Assembly (NCBI GenBank): GCA_937890135.1
Contig: CALBYC010000178.1
Span: 1 to 25,182 of the forward strand
Origin: an uncultured Parabacteroides sp.
GTDB lineage: Bacteria > Bacteroidota > Bacteroidia > Bacteroidales > Tannerellaceae
Direction: 5' to 3'
Length of the DNA: 25,182 bases
Position numbers and translations under genes: made by a program
Shown here: piece after piece, positions 17,164 through 24,980 of the stretch
Numbering within the stretch: the stretch's first letter is position 1
Layout: each line of letters opens with the position of its first letter
The notes under the pieces: model-generated
Told to the model about the DNA's origin: nothing
Database searches by the model: none
What the model saw: only the letters and a program-made list of their open reading frames with translations

Positions 17164-17727
17164 ATGAAGAGTTTCACGCCTAAACCGTGGGTGACCCCGC
17201 AACCGGTATTAATTATCGGCACCTACAACCAAGACGGCAAAGCCAACGCCATGAACGCCGCATGGGGCGGCCAATGGGACACGAATGAAATATTCATCTC
17301 CCTGGGCACGCATGCCACGACAGACAACCTCAACGCCAACAATGAGTTCACGGTTGCTTTCGCCACGACAAGCACCCATGTGGCGGCAGACTACGTGGGC
17401 CTGGTCAGCGCAAAGAACAACCCGGACAAATTGGAAAGGACGGGATGGAACGCCGTCCAAGCCGAAAAAGTCAACGCACCCGTCTTCACCGATTTCCCCA
17501 TGACACTGGAATGCCGCGTCAAAGAAAAAATCAACGAATCCGCAAGCGGGTATTACCTTGTGGGGGAAATAGTCAACATCCTTGTAGACGAGAAGTTCCT
17601 GGACGAAGACGGCAACCCGGACATCGAAAAGATGCAGATTATCGTGTTCGACCCAGTCCATCACGGGTACATCCAGCTTGGGAAGAAAGTAGGCCAAGCC
17701 TTTTCGGACGGAAAATCGCTGAAATGA
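17164..17727 (+). CDS. Flavin reductase-like FMN-binding protein (flavoredoxin type)
   Basis: Cytoplasmic split-barrel FMN-binding protein of 187 residues. It matches the flavin-reductase/flavoredoxin family: WVTPQPVLIIGTYNQDGKAN at the start, MNAAWGGQWD, and FDPVHHGYIQLGKKVGQAF at the end. Such proteins bind FMN and pass electrons or reduce flavins; the partner is not known. The ATG at 17164 (MKSFTPKPW) is chosen over an in-frame ATG at 17128, which lies inside the preceding HTH gene. It is followed by a strong terminator. Confidence 0.88.
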   Translation: MKSFTPKPWVTPQPVLIIGTYNQDGKANAMNAAWGGQWDTNEIFISLGTHATTDNLNANNEFTVAFATTSTHVAADYVGLVSAKNNPDKLERTGWNAVQAEKVNAPVFTDFPMTLECRVKEKINESASGYYLVGEIVNILVDEKFLDEDGNPDIEKMQIIVFDPVHHGYIQLGKKVGQAFSDGKSLK

Positions 17728-17781
17728 CTCCCCCAAGGCAGAGGCAACCAGCACGTGACCGGACGTTGCCTTCCCGAAAAA

Positions 17782-17821
17782 AGGCCGCATCCTTTTTCCT
17801 GAAAGGGTGCGACCTTTTTTT
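17782..17821 (+). terminator. Intrinsic terminator after the flavin reductase gene, also a repeat-family copy
   Basis: A 14-bp stem (17782-17795 with 17802-17815; one mismatch and one G.T pair), 6-base loop, then a run of seven T (17815-17821). An A-run on the left side makes it readable in both directions. On the minus strand it contains TTCAGGAAAAAGG, the core shared with 8493-8505. Confidence 0.8.
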
Positions 17822-17826
17822 CAAGA

Positions 17827-17848
17827 GGGTGCGGCCCGTCCAGGAAAA
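17827..17848. repeat. Further half-copy of the hairpin repeat
   Basis: GGGTGCGGCC (17827-17836), four bases, then CAGGAAAA (17841-17848). This mirrors the left arm and loop at 8482-8502 (GGATGCGACC, three bases, CAGGAAAA) but lacks the closing arm. Confidence 0.35.
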
Positions 17849-17936
17849 TGCAACGGCCATGCGATTCACGACAGACCGACAGAAGAACCGCCGGAAATAT
17901 TATCCCTTATTATTAGGCAAATCTAAAAGAACTGCC

Positions 17937-17944
17937 TATTTTTG
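17937..17944 (+). promoter_or_regulatory. Bacteroides -7 element of the GH109 gene
   Basis: TATTTTTG matches TAnnTTTG exactly, 40 bases before the ATG at 17985. No clear TTTG is present 19-21 bases upstream. Confidence 0.55.
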
Positions 17945-17984
17945 TAATTCAAACAAATTATCCAAACTATAAAACAAGAAGAAT

Positions 17985-19388
17985 ATGGAGAACACTCGAC
18001 GTTCATTCTTAAAGAAAGTATCCGCAGCAGGACTCGGAGCAGCCAGCCTGGCCATGGCTGGCAACGCCGCTGCGGTAAACGCCATTCCAGAAACACAAGC
18101 GAAGAAAAAGCCCGCTGGCAAAGACGACGGCAAATTGCGTTTTGGCTTTATCGGGACAGGCTCACGCTGCCAAGAGCACATCAACAACGTTTTGGCAATC
18201 CCGGGGAACAAGATCACCGCCATCTGCGATATCCGCCAGGAATCCATAGACCGCACACTTAAGCACATCTCGCAGTTCAACGTCCCTGAACCTAAAGTTT
18301 ACAAAGGCAGCGAACTCGAATATGAAAAAATGCTGAACAACGAGGAATTCGACTGCGTCATCATTGCCAGCCCCTGGGAATGGCATGTCAGAATGGCGGT
18401 CGCGGCCATGAAGGCAGGCGTGCCCTACGTAGGAGTTGAAGTGTCAGCAGCCAACACGTTGGAAGAATGCTGGGACCTGGTCAATGTGTCCGAAGCTACC
18501 GGGAGCAACTTGAACATCATGGAAAACGTCTGCTACCGCCGCGACTGCATGGCCGCCTTGAACATGGTCAGACAAGGATTGTTCGGAGAACTTCTGCACG
18601 GCACTTGCGGTTACGAGCACGACTTGCGTGATGTGAAATTCAATGACGGCAAACATTATACATACCAACCCGGCAGCGGAGACCTGCGCATGGGACCGGA
18701 CGCATTCGCCGAAGCGCAATGGCGCACCAACCACTCCGTGCACCGCAACGGGGATGTTTATCCCACCCACGGCATCGGCCCGGTAGCCAAATGCATGGAC
18801 ATCAATTGTGGAAACCGTTTCGTCGCCATGTCTTCCATGGCCACCCAGTCCAGGGGCCTTCACAAGTTTATCGTGGACAACGGCGGAGCCGACCATCCTT
18901 ACGCCAAGATTCATTTCAACCTGGGGGATATCGTCACTTCCATGATAAAATGCGCGAACGGGCAAACCGTCATAGTCACTCACGACACCAATTCCCCCCG
19001 TCCCTATTCCTTGGGCTTCCGCATACAAGGCACGGAAGGGTTATGGATGAATGACGGAGACCATGTGTATGTCCAAGGCAAATCCAAGCCACACCGCTGG
19101 GATTCGTCGGACGAATGGTTCAAGAAATACGACCACAAGCTATGGGCGGAGCATGAAGCCGCCGCGGCAGAAGCCGGACATGGAGGAATGGACTATGTCA
19201 TGATGTACGACCTGATTGACGCTATCCACAACAAGAAGCCGGCTCCGATGGATTGCTACGACGCGGCTGCATGGAGTGCCATTTCCGCATTATCCGAAAT
19301 GTCCATAGCCAGAGGCGGCGCATTGGTGGACTTCCCCGACTTTACTCGCGGCAAATGGATTAACAAGAAAAACGAGTTCGTGTTGTAA
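17985..19388 (+). CDS. GH109 Gfo/Idh/MocA-family glycosidase (alpha-N-acetylgalactosaminidase-like)
   Basis: Exported NAD-dependent glycoside hydrolase of 467 residues. GH109 enzymes remove alpha-linked GalNAc by a redox-elimination mechanism with tightly bound NAD. A Tat signal, TRRSFLKK at residues 4-11, fits export of a folded cofactor-loaded protein. The Rossmann loop GFIGTGSR begins at residue 54. Family hallmarks follow: SPWEWH, the VGVEVS segment, NVCYRRD, GYEHDLRD (candidate active-site Tyr210 and His212), WRTNH, PTHGIGP, RGLHKFIVD, GTEGLW and HGGMDY. The likeness to the characterised Elizabethkingia enzyme runs along the whole length. Host mucin or other GalNAc glycans would be the substrate, by inference. 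It is monocistronic, between terminators. Confidence 0.92.
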   Translation: MENTRRSFLKKVSAAGLGAASLAMAGNAAAVNAIPETQAKKKPAGKDDGKLRFGFIGTGSRCQEHINNVLAIPGNKITAICDIRQESIDRTLKHISQFNVPEPKVYKGSELEYEKMLNNEEFDCVIIASPWEWHVRMAVAAMKAGVPYVGVEVSAANTLEECWDLVNVSEATGSNLNIMENVCYRRDCMAALNMVRQGLFGELLHGTCGYEHDLRDVKFNDGKHYTYQPGSGDLRMGPDAFAEAQWRTNHSVHRNGDVYPTHGIGPVAKCMDINCGNRFVAMSSMATQSRGLHKFIVDNGGADHPYAKIHFNLGDIVTSMIKCANGQTVIVTHDTNSPRPYSLGFRIQGTEGLWMNDGDHVYVQGKSKPHRWDSSDEWFKKYDHKLWAEHEAAAAEAGHGGMDYVMMYDLIDAIHNKKPAPMDCYDAAAWSAISALSEMSIARGGALVDFPDFTRGKWINKKNEFVL

Positions 19389-19420
19389 TTCCATAATCGA
19401 CATCTCAGCCATCGATTGGC

Positions 19421-19468
19421 AAAAAAAGGGTGGTCCCGGGCATTTCCGCCAACGGGGCCACCCCTTTT
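19421..19468. terminator. Bidirectional terminator between convergent genes
   Basis: The arms around 19424-19438 and 19453-19468 pair (GGGTGGTCCCG with CGGGGCCACCC; one G.T pair, one mismatch further out) with a 14-base loop. A run of seven A precedes it and TTTT follows it, so it can stop both the GH109 gene (ends 19388) and the convergent kinase-like gene (ends 19483). Confidence 0.85.
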
Positions 19469-19482
19469 CTTCTCCTTTATTT

Positions 19483-20112
19483 TTATTTATATTTTTGTTC
19501 GACAAATCCTTTCATAAACGCAACCGTCGAGTCTATGCCTAACACGGAAACATTAATGGACAAATCGTAAGAAGCCGATGCCCCCCATACTTTATTGGTA
19601 TAGTAATTATAATAATCGGCACGGCCCTTGTCTTTCTTCTCCATCAGCGTCTTTGCCTCCTCTTCCGAAATGTGCATGCTTTCCACAATGCGTTTGACCC
19701 GCACATCGGTTCGATTGTGTATGAAGAAACTGATGCAATCAGGATTATCGCGGAGAATATAGTCGGCACACCGCCCCACCATGACACACGCTTCCTTCTC
19801 GGCCAGATTGCGGATGGCATCGCTCTGGATTCGGAAAAGCTCGTCATTGGATAGGATGTCATTATACGGCATATAAGTCCCCACGTAAGGATACCCCATC
19901 GTAAACGCATAGGACAAACCGTTCGCCGCACGTTCATCGGCCTTTTCAAAAACCTCTTTGCACAAACCGCTCTCCTGGGCTGCCACCGTAATCAACTCAC
20001 TGTCATAATACCCGATGCCGAAAGCTTTCGCCAATTTCTTGCCGATTTCCCGTCCACCGCTACCAAATTGGCGGCCGATGGTCAAAATGATCCGATTCTT
20101 ATGTATATCCAT
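19483..20112 (-). CDS. Cytidylate kinase-like protein (Cytidylate_kin2 family)
   Basis: Cytoplasmic P-loop kinase-fold protein of 209 residues. Its nucleotide-binding loop is IGRQFGSGGREIGKKLA (residues 12-28), the form typical of the cytidylate-kinase-like family rather than the housekeeping Cmk. CVMVGRCADYIL and RVKRIVESM follow, the latter resembling the lid region. The start at 20112 (MDIHKNRIIL) was chosen; in-frame ATGs upstream reach 20199 but would run into the aminotransferase gene and have no family-like sequence. It is last in the DUF3737-PatB-kinase run, 67 bases after the aminotransferase stop. The substrate is not established for this family. Confidence 0.88.
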   Translation of the reverse strand: MDIHKNRIILTIGRQFGSGGREIGKKLAKAFGIGYYDSELITVAAQESGLCKEVFEKADERAANGLSYAFTMGYPYVGTYMPYNDILSNDELFRIQSDAIRNLAEKEACVMVGRCADYILRDNPDCISFFIHNRTDVRVKRIVESMHISEEEAKTLMEKKDKGRADYYNYYTNKVWGASASYDLSINVSVLGIDSTVAFMKGFVEQKYK

Positions 20113-20179
20113 GTTTTTACTCGCTTGCATCCACCCCGTCTGCAGGATGGAAAAATAACGCATGCAATATTCGTAATAA

Positions 20180-21346
20180 TTATCGACATTTGCAAACAAA
20201 AGAGCGGAAACGTCGCAATCCTTCCATCATCACTTTGCGCGGGCAGGCTATATTCCAACGCATGAACCCCTCTCCTGCCTCGCCATACATGGCCCCGGCA
20301 TTTAACCAAAGCTTGGCATCCTTCAGCAAAAGGCGCTCCAGTTCCTCCGACGAGAAAGGGAGGGAATGGCAATCCATCCAAACTAGGTAAGTCCCCTCAA
20401 GCCGAGCGACCGGGAAATCCGGCAAATGATGCTCACAAAACTCCACCATGGTTTCATAATTGCCTTTTAAATAATCGAGCAGTTGCACCAGCCACTCCTC
20501 CCCTTCATTGTAAGCAGCCACCGTGGCTATTACCCCGAAGGGGTTCACGTCGCACACTTCATTGACGTTGATTGCCTTGTCTATCCATTTGCGCATTTGC
20601 GGGTCGAAAGCGACAATATTGGCAATTTGAAGGCCGGCTATATTAAAAGCTTTGCTCGGAGAGATGCAAGTGACGGAATGACGAAGGAAATCATCCGATA
20701 TGGAAGCAAACGGGGTATAGGAATATCCCGGGTACACCAACTCGCAATGTATTTCATCGGAGACGACAACTACCCCATGGCGGATGCAAATTTCACCAAT
20801 ACGCTCCAGCTCTTCCCTGCGCCAAACTCTCCCTGCCGGGTTGTGGGGATTACATAAAAGCATAACCTTCACACGTCCGTCCGACGCTTTCTTCTCAAGG
20901 TCTTCATAATCGATGCGGTAAGAGTTCTCCTCATATATCAAAGGATTGGCAACCAATGTGCATCCATTGTTCCGGATAGAAGAAAAAAAGCAGTTGTAGA
21001 CCGGGGTCTGCACCAAAACGGAATCACCAGGCTTGGTCAAAGCCTTGATGACGGCAGAAACAGCCGGCACCACGCCGGAAGTATAAATCATCCAGTCCCT
21101 GTTTATCGCCCAGCCATGACGACGTGAAAACCAAGACACGACCGCTTCATAATATGCATCCGGGACGCGGGTATAACCAAAAATGCCATGCTCCACCCGT
21201 TTCCTTAAAGCATCCACGACAGGAGGGGACGTACGGAAATCCATATCAGCCACCCACATGGGCAGGACATCCGCATCGAACGCACTGTCCCATTTATAGG
21301 AACTCGTACCGCGGCGCGGCACAACCTCATCAAAGTCATATTTCAT
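20180..21346 (-). CDS. MalY/PatB-family PLP-dependent aminotransferase or cystathionine beta-lyase
   Basis: Fold-type I PLP enzyme of 388 residues, cytoplasmic. The MalY/PatB group cleaves C-S bonds (cystathionine beta-lyase). It shows the family start YDFDEVVPRRGTSSYKWD, WVADMDF near residue 32, YTSGVVP, CNPHNPAGRVW, SDEIHCEL and the Schiff-base lysine in SPSKAFNIAGLQ (Lys232). The length is normal. It begins one base after the stop of the DUF3737 gene, so translation is probably coupled. Precise substrate (cystathionine, cysteine or another amino acid) cannot be read. Confidence 0.92.
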   Translation of the reverse strand: MKYDFDEVVPRRGTSSYKWDSAFDADVLPMWVADMDFRTSPPVVDALRKRVEHGIFGYTRVPDAYYEAVVSWFSRRHGWAINRDWMIYTSGVVPAVSAVIKALTKPGDSVLVQTPVYNCFFSSIRNNGCTLVANPLIYEENSYRIDYEDLEKKASDGRVKVMLLCNPHNPAGRVWRREELERIGEICIRHGVVVVSDEIHCELVYPGYSYTPFASISDDFLRHSVTCISPSKAFNIAGLQIANIVAFDPQMRKWIDKAINVNEVCDVNPFGVIATVAAYNEGEEWLVQLLDYLKGNYETMVEFCEHHLPDFPVARLEGTYLVWMDCHSLPFSSEELERLLLKDAKLWLNAGAMYGEAGEGFMRWNIACPRKVMMEGLRRFRSFVCKCR

Positions 21347-21347
21347 A

Positions 21348-22199
21348 TCACTTCTCCTTACGTTGTTCTATGATGCAATCGGCCGGGGCCTTGATATTCT
21401 TATCAATCGTTACAGAGCCGATTTCATCGGCCACGATATGCCCCGAAATAGGGTTTTTAATGTTCGTGATGGCCCCTTTGATGTCGGCTTGCAACGTGCT
21501 ATATTCAAATGCCCTGTCGCACTCCGCATCGAAAGTGCAATTTTCCAACACCAAGTCGCGGGCGTAACAAAGAGGCTGCTCCCCGGCGATGTGGCAATTC
21601 ACCAAACGAAGGTTTTTCGAATGCCAGCCAAGATATTCGCCATTCAATACAGAATCATATACAGTTACATTTTCCACTTCCCAAAAGGCATCTTTGGTGG
21701 TAATATCGGCATGATGCACTTCCGCGTTCTTGACATATTGGAAGACATACTTGCTATCACTCACCAAACCATCCACGTATATGTCATGGCTGAACATAAA
21801 CGGGTACGTTCCCCCATGCAAAGAAAGGTTCCTGGCACGCACATTGTCACAACGCCAAAACACTTCATCCGCATCATTCATCGTGACATTTTCCAGATCC
21901 AGCACACTCATTTCTCGAAACATCTTCGGAGCGTCAATAATCGTATCTTTCATTTTCAAATGATCAGAATACCACAAAGCGGAACGCCCCCCGACATCGA
22001 AGTAACAGCGTTCAATCAAGAAACCATGGACATGCCAAAAAGGATAATTCCCCTCGAAACGGCAGTTTACCGCTTCTATATTGCTACATTCTTTTATCGC
22101 TGACTCACCAGCACGGATAACCACATCTTCCAAACGAAGATTGTGGGACTCGAACAATGGACGTTCACCTCCAAATTCTGCATTTTTTATTAATTCCAT
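21348..22199 (-). CDS. DUF3737 right-handed beta-helix protein
   Basis: Protein of 283 residues without signal peptide, so probably cytoplasmic. It is built of about ten irregular repeats of some 20-22 residues with a pattern such as NLRLEDVVI, NIEAVNCRF, FLIERCYFD, NVTVYDSVL and DLVLENCTFD, as in pectin-lyase-like right-handed beta helices. This pattern fits DUF3737. No known enzymatic function; a scaffold or carbohydrate-binding role is possible. It is first in a tightly packed operon with a PatB-type PLP enzyme (one base apart) and a cytidylate-kinase-like protein. A -7 element lies about 100 bases upstream. Confidence 0.85.
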   Translation of the reverse strand: MELIKNAEFGGERPLFESHNLRLEDVVIRAGESAIKECSNIEAVNCRFEGNYPFWHVHGFLIERCYFDVGGRSALWYSDHLKMKDTIIDAPKMFREMSVLDLENVTMNDADEVFWRCDNVRARNLSLHGGTYPFMFSHDIYVDGLVSDSKYVFQYVKNAEVHHADITTKDAFWEVENVTVYDSVLNGEYLGWHSKNLRLVNCHIAGEQPLCYARDLVLENCTFDAECDRAFEYSTLQADIKGAITNIKNPISGHIVADEIGSVTIDKNIKAPADCIIEQRKEK

Positions 22200-22299
22200 A
22201 CTACCAAATACGTTTACTTTTACTTGAACATCAGATATGGCAAAAGGCTATTATGGGCATTTACCGTATCTTATATTATAAAATCGCCTAATCATGAAA

Positions 22300-22307
22300 C
22301 AAAGTTA
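22300..22307 (-). promoter_or_regulatory. Possible -7 element of the DUF3737 operon
   Basis: Minus-strand TAACTTTG is an exact TAnnTTTG match about 100 bases before the ATG at 22199; no good -33 element is visible, so this is tentative. Confidence 0.4.
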
Positions 22308-22415
22308 TAACGAATATCCTATAACGCCACATATAGATTACCTAAGAAATGACCAAGATTACAGAAATATTTTCTTTTAAGCACAAAGAAACAACAATAT
22401 TATGTTTTTTCTATC

Positions 22416-22423
22416 TATATTTG
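22416..22423 (+). promoter_or_regulatory. Bacteroides -7 element of the ettA operon
   Basis: TATATTTG matches TAnnTTTG, 35 bases before the ATG at 22459, in AT-rich DNA. The -33 position lacks TTTG. Confidence 0.5.
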
Positions 22424-22458
22424 TAGATATATAAGAATTTACCATTAAAGAATAATTT

Positions 22459-24147
22459 ATGGCAGACGATAAAAAAATCATCTTTTCCATGGTGGGAGTC
22501 AGCAAGACGTTCCCCCCACAGAAACAAGTACTGAAAAACATATACCTTTCGTTCTTCTACGGGGCTAAAATCGGCATCATAGGTCTGAATGGCTCCGGGA
22601 AATCCACGTTGCTCAAAATCATAGCAGGGATAGATAAGGATTACCAAGGGGAAGTCATATTTTCTCCTGGATATTCAGTAGGCTATCTTGAACAGGATCC
22701 AAAACTAGAAAAAGGAAAAACGGTCAAAGAGGTCGTGCAAGAAGGGGTACAAGGTGTCGTGAACCTTTTAAAAGAATATGAAGAAGTGAACGAACGCTTC
22801 GGTGACCCGGATATTTTAGAGAATCCAGACAAAATGGACGCTCTAATTACCCGCCAAGCCGAGTTGCAAGATAGAATCGACGCTACGGATGCGTGGAATT
22901 TAGACACTAAATTAGAGCGGGCGATGGACGCTCTGCGATGCCCGCCTGAAGACCAAATAGTCGATACCCTGTCCGGAGGCGAACGCCGCCGCGTCGCATT
23001 GTGCCGCTTGCTTCTTCAGCAACCCGACGTTTTGCTATTGGACGAACCTACCAACCATCTTGATGCCGAGTCCATCGACTGGTTGGAACAGCACTTGCAA
23101 CAATACGCGGGAACTGTTATTTGTATCACGCACGACCGTTATTTCTTAGACCACGTGGCCGGTTGGATTTTGGAATTAGACCGTGGCGAAGGCATTCCTT
23201 GGAAAGGGAACTATTCTTCCTGGTTGGACCAAAAGACCAAGCGTATGGCCCAGGAGGAAAAACAGGCAAGCAAAAGACGGAAAACATTGGAACGCGAGCT
23301 GGAATGGATAAACATGGCGCCTAAAGCCAGACAAGCAAAAGGCAAAGCACGCTTGAACTCTTATGAAAGGTTACTAAATGAAGACCAAAAGGAGCGAGAG
23401 TCCAAATTGGAAATATTCATCCCTAATGGACCGAGATTAGGCAACAAGGTCATTGAAGCACATCATGTTGCTAAAGCTTTCGGAAACAAATTATTATTTG
23501 ACGATTTAAATTTCACTCTTCCTCCCAATGGCATCGTCGGGGTAATCGGACCCAATGGAGCTGGCAAAACGACTCTGTTCAAAATGATTATGGGACAAGA
23601 AAGCATTGGGAAGGGGAAATTCGAAGTGGGCGAAACGGTACGTGTTGGGTACGCAGACCAAACACATAAAGACATCGACCCCAACAAATCTGTCTATCAG
23701 GTCGTTTCTGGCGGGAATGAGTTTATCCGCGTAGGAGGCAAAGAAATCAATGCCCGCGCCTACCTTTCCAAATTCAATTTCGCAGGTTCCGACCAAGAAA
23801 AGTTATGTGGCGTGTTATCCGGAGGAGAACGCAACCGCCTACATTTGGCCTTGACACTGAAAGCCGAGGCAAATGTTTTATTACTGGACGAGCCTACCAA
23901 CGATATTGACGTAAATACGCTCCGAGCCTTAGAAGAAGGTTTAGAGAACTTCGCCGGCTGCGCAGTTGTCGTATCCCATGACCGCTGGTTTCTCGATCGC
24001 ATTTGTACGCATATTCTTTCATTTGAAGGCGATTCAAATGTTGTATATTTTGAAGGGGGATATTCCGAGTACGAGGAATTCAAACGGAAGCAATCCGGAT
24101 ATGAAGAACCCAAACGTGTCCGTTATCGCAAATTAACTACAGACTAG
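22459..24147 (+). CDS. ettA: ABC-F protein, energy-dependent translational throttle EttA
   Basis: Cytoplasmic ribosome-associated ATPase of 562 residues that binds the E site and gates early elongation by energy state. It has two ABC domains and no membrane segments. Domain 1: Walker A GLNGSGKST (42-50), signature LSGGE (171-175), Walker B with Asp195-Glu196. Domain 2: Walker A GPNGAGKTT (364-372), signature LSGGE (453-457), Walker B Asp477-Glu478. The insert at about 95-140 fits the EttA arm, and the linker carries the family segment APKARQAKGKARL. No C-terminal extension. The DNA here is more AT-rich than in the left half. A secreted DUF1080 protein gene follows 22 bases later. Confidence 0.95.
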   Translation: MADDKKIIFSMVGVSKTFPPQKQVLKNIYLSFFYGAKIGIIGLNGSGKSTLLKIIAGIDKDYQGEVIFSPGYSVGYLEQDPKLEKGKTVKEVVQEGVQGVVNLLKEYEEVNERFGDPDILENPDKMDALITRQAELQDRIDATDAWNLDTKLERAMDALRCPPEDQIVDTLSGGERRRVALCRLLLQQPDVLLLDEPTNHLDAESIDWLEQHLQQYAGTVICITHDRYFLDHVAGWILELDRGEGIPWKGNYSSWLDQKTKRMAQEEKQASKRRKTLERELEWINMAPKARQAKGKARLNSYERLLNEDQKERESKLEIFIPNGPRLGNKVIEAHHVAKAFGNKLLFDDLNFTLPPNGIVGVIGPNGAGKTTLFKMIMGQESIGKGKFEVGETVRVGYADQTHKDIDPNKSVYQVVSGGNEFIRVGGKEINARAYLSKFNFAGSDQEKLCGVLSGGERNRLHLALTLKAEANVLLLDEPTNDIDVNTLRALEEGLENFAGCAVVVSHDRWFLDRICTHILSFEGDSNVVYFEGGYSEYEEFKRKQSGYEEPKRVRYRKLTTD

Positions 24148-24169
24148 CAATACACAATACATTACAAAT

Positions 24170-24829
24170 ATGAATAAGCACATCATTACAAACTTGGCTT
24201 TCGCATTTCTGTTCTCGGGAAGCATAACAATGCAAGCTCAAAAAGTAGAGAAATTATTTAATGGCAAGAATTTGTCTAACTGGAACTTTGTGGTTGATAA
24301 AAATGCGGTTCCAGCCGAGCAAGTATTTTCTGTAGCAGACGGGATGATCCATATTGCAGGACAGCCTTTCGGTTATATGTACACAAAAAACAAATACAGC
24401 AATTATAAATTGCATGTAGAATGGCGATGGCCGGACGGGAAAGTTGCCAACAGCGGTGTCTTTCTTTTAATCGAAGAACCTAAAAACCCGTTCCCTAATG
24501 GCATAGAATGTCAACTTCATGCCGGTGACGCAGGTGATTTTGTTCTTTTAGGTGGTTCCGACTTAGCAGAATACCAAGGAAAACCAGGTGAACCTCGTCC
24601 ACAATTCCCCGTGGTAAAAAAGCACACCGACTCTTCTGAAACAACGGCCGGAGAATGGAACGAGGCAAATATCTTCGTGAAAAATGGCACAATAACAGTC
24701 TATGTAAATGGAGTATATCAGAATACAGGGACTAATAAAGTGAAAGAAGGATACATTGGACTGCAAAGCGAGGGAGGGCCCATCCAATTCAGAAATGTCA
24801 CAATAACTCCTTTCCCTCAAAAGGACTAA
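24170..24829 (+). CDS. Secreted DUF1080 (3-keto-disaccharide hydrolase-like) protein
   Basis: Exported protein of 219 residues. A signal peptide covers about residues 1-24 (MNKHIITNLAFAFLFSGS...MQAQ). The rest is a single concanavalin-like jelly roll typical of DUF1080: LFNGKNLSNW, DGMIHIAGQPFGYMYTKNKY, VEWRWPDGK, NSGVFLL, IECQLHAGDAGD, GEWNEANIFVKNGTITVYVNG and GYIGLQSEGGPIQFRNVTI. Some family members hydrolyse 3-keto-glycosides; this one may do the same or only bind sugars. It starts 22 bases after ettA, so it is likely co-transcribed although the functions look unrelated. No obvious terminator follows. Confidence 0.88.
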   Translation: MNKHIITNLAFAFLFSGSITMQAQKVEKLFNGKNLSNWNFVVDKNAVPAEQVFSVADGMIHIAGQPFGYMYTKNKYSNYKLHVEWRWPDGKVANSGVFLLIEEPKNPFPNGIECQLHAGDAGDFVLLGGSDLAEYQGKPGEPRPQFPVVKKHTDSSETTAGEWNEANIFVKNGTITVYVNGVYQNTGTNKVKEGYIGLQSEGGPIQFRNVTITPFPQKD

Positions 24830-24860
24830 CACTATACTCCAAAGTCTGGAGGTCATAGGT

Positions 24861-24980
24861 TCATCCAAACAATACCTGCGAAATCTTACCCAAGTTTATG
24901 AACATCAGCATATTCTTGGGTAAGTTCGCATAAGATACCATGACTGCGACAAACAACGATATAGTTTTTATCTGTTTCAT
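24861..24980 (-). CDS. Possible 39-aa hydrophobic small protein, unconfirmed
   Basis: A minus-strand ATG at 24980 opens a 39-codon frame beginning MKQIKTISLFVAVMVSYA and ending VLFG. Lys residues followed by a hydrophobic stretch look like a signal peptide or membrane anchor. The start of the frame resembles that of a Bacteroidales exported protein, so it could be a genuine small protein or the broken 5' end of a longer gene. The long inverted repeat at 24877-24930 lies inside it, and I see no good promoter. I do not recognise the family. Confidence 0.3.
   Translation of the reverse strand: MKQIKTISLFVAVMVSYANLPKNMLMFINLGKISQVLFG
24877..24930. repeat. 16-bp inverted repeat with 2-base bulge and 20-base spacer
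   Basis: TGCGAA then AT then CTTACCCAAG (24877-24894) pairs with CTTGGGTAAG then TTCGCA (24915-24930): sixteen perfect pairs apart from the two-base bulge. The spacer is 24895-24914. There is no T-run on either side, so it is not a standard terminator. It could be an RNA stem-loop, an operator or a recombination site. Confidence 0.8.

Noticed and set aside
24839..24880. tRNA-like fragment (hairpin followed by AGGTCATAGGTTC)
   Set aside because: The T-arm does not pair, and there is no acceptor stem, D-arm or CCA; the likeness is superficial.
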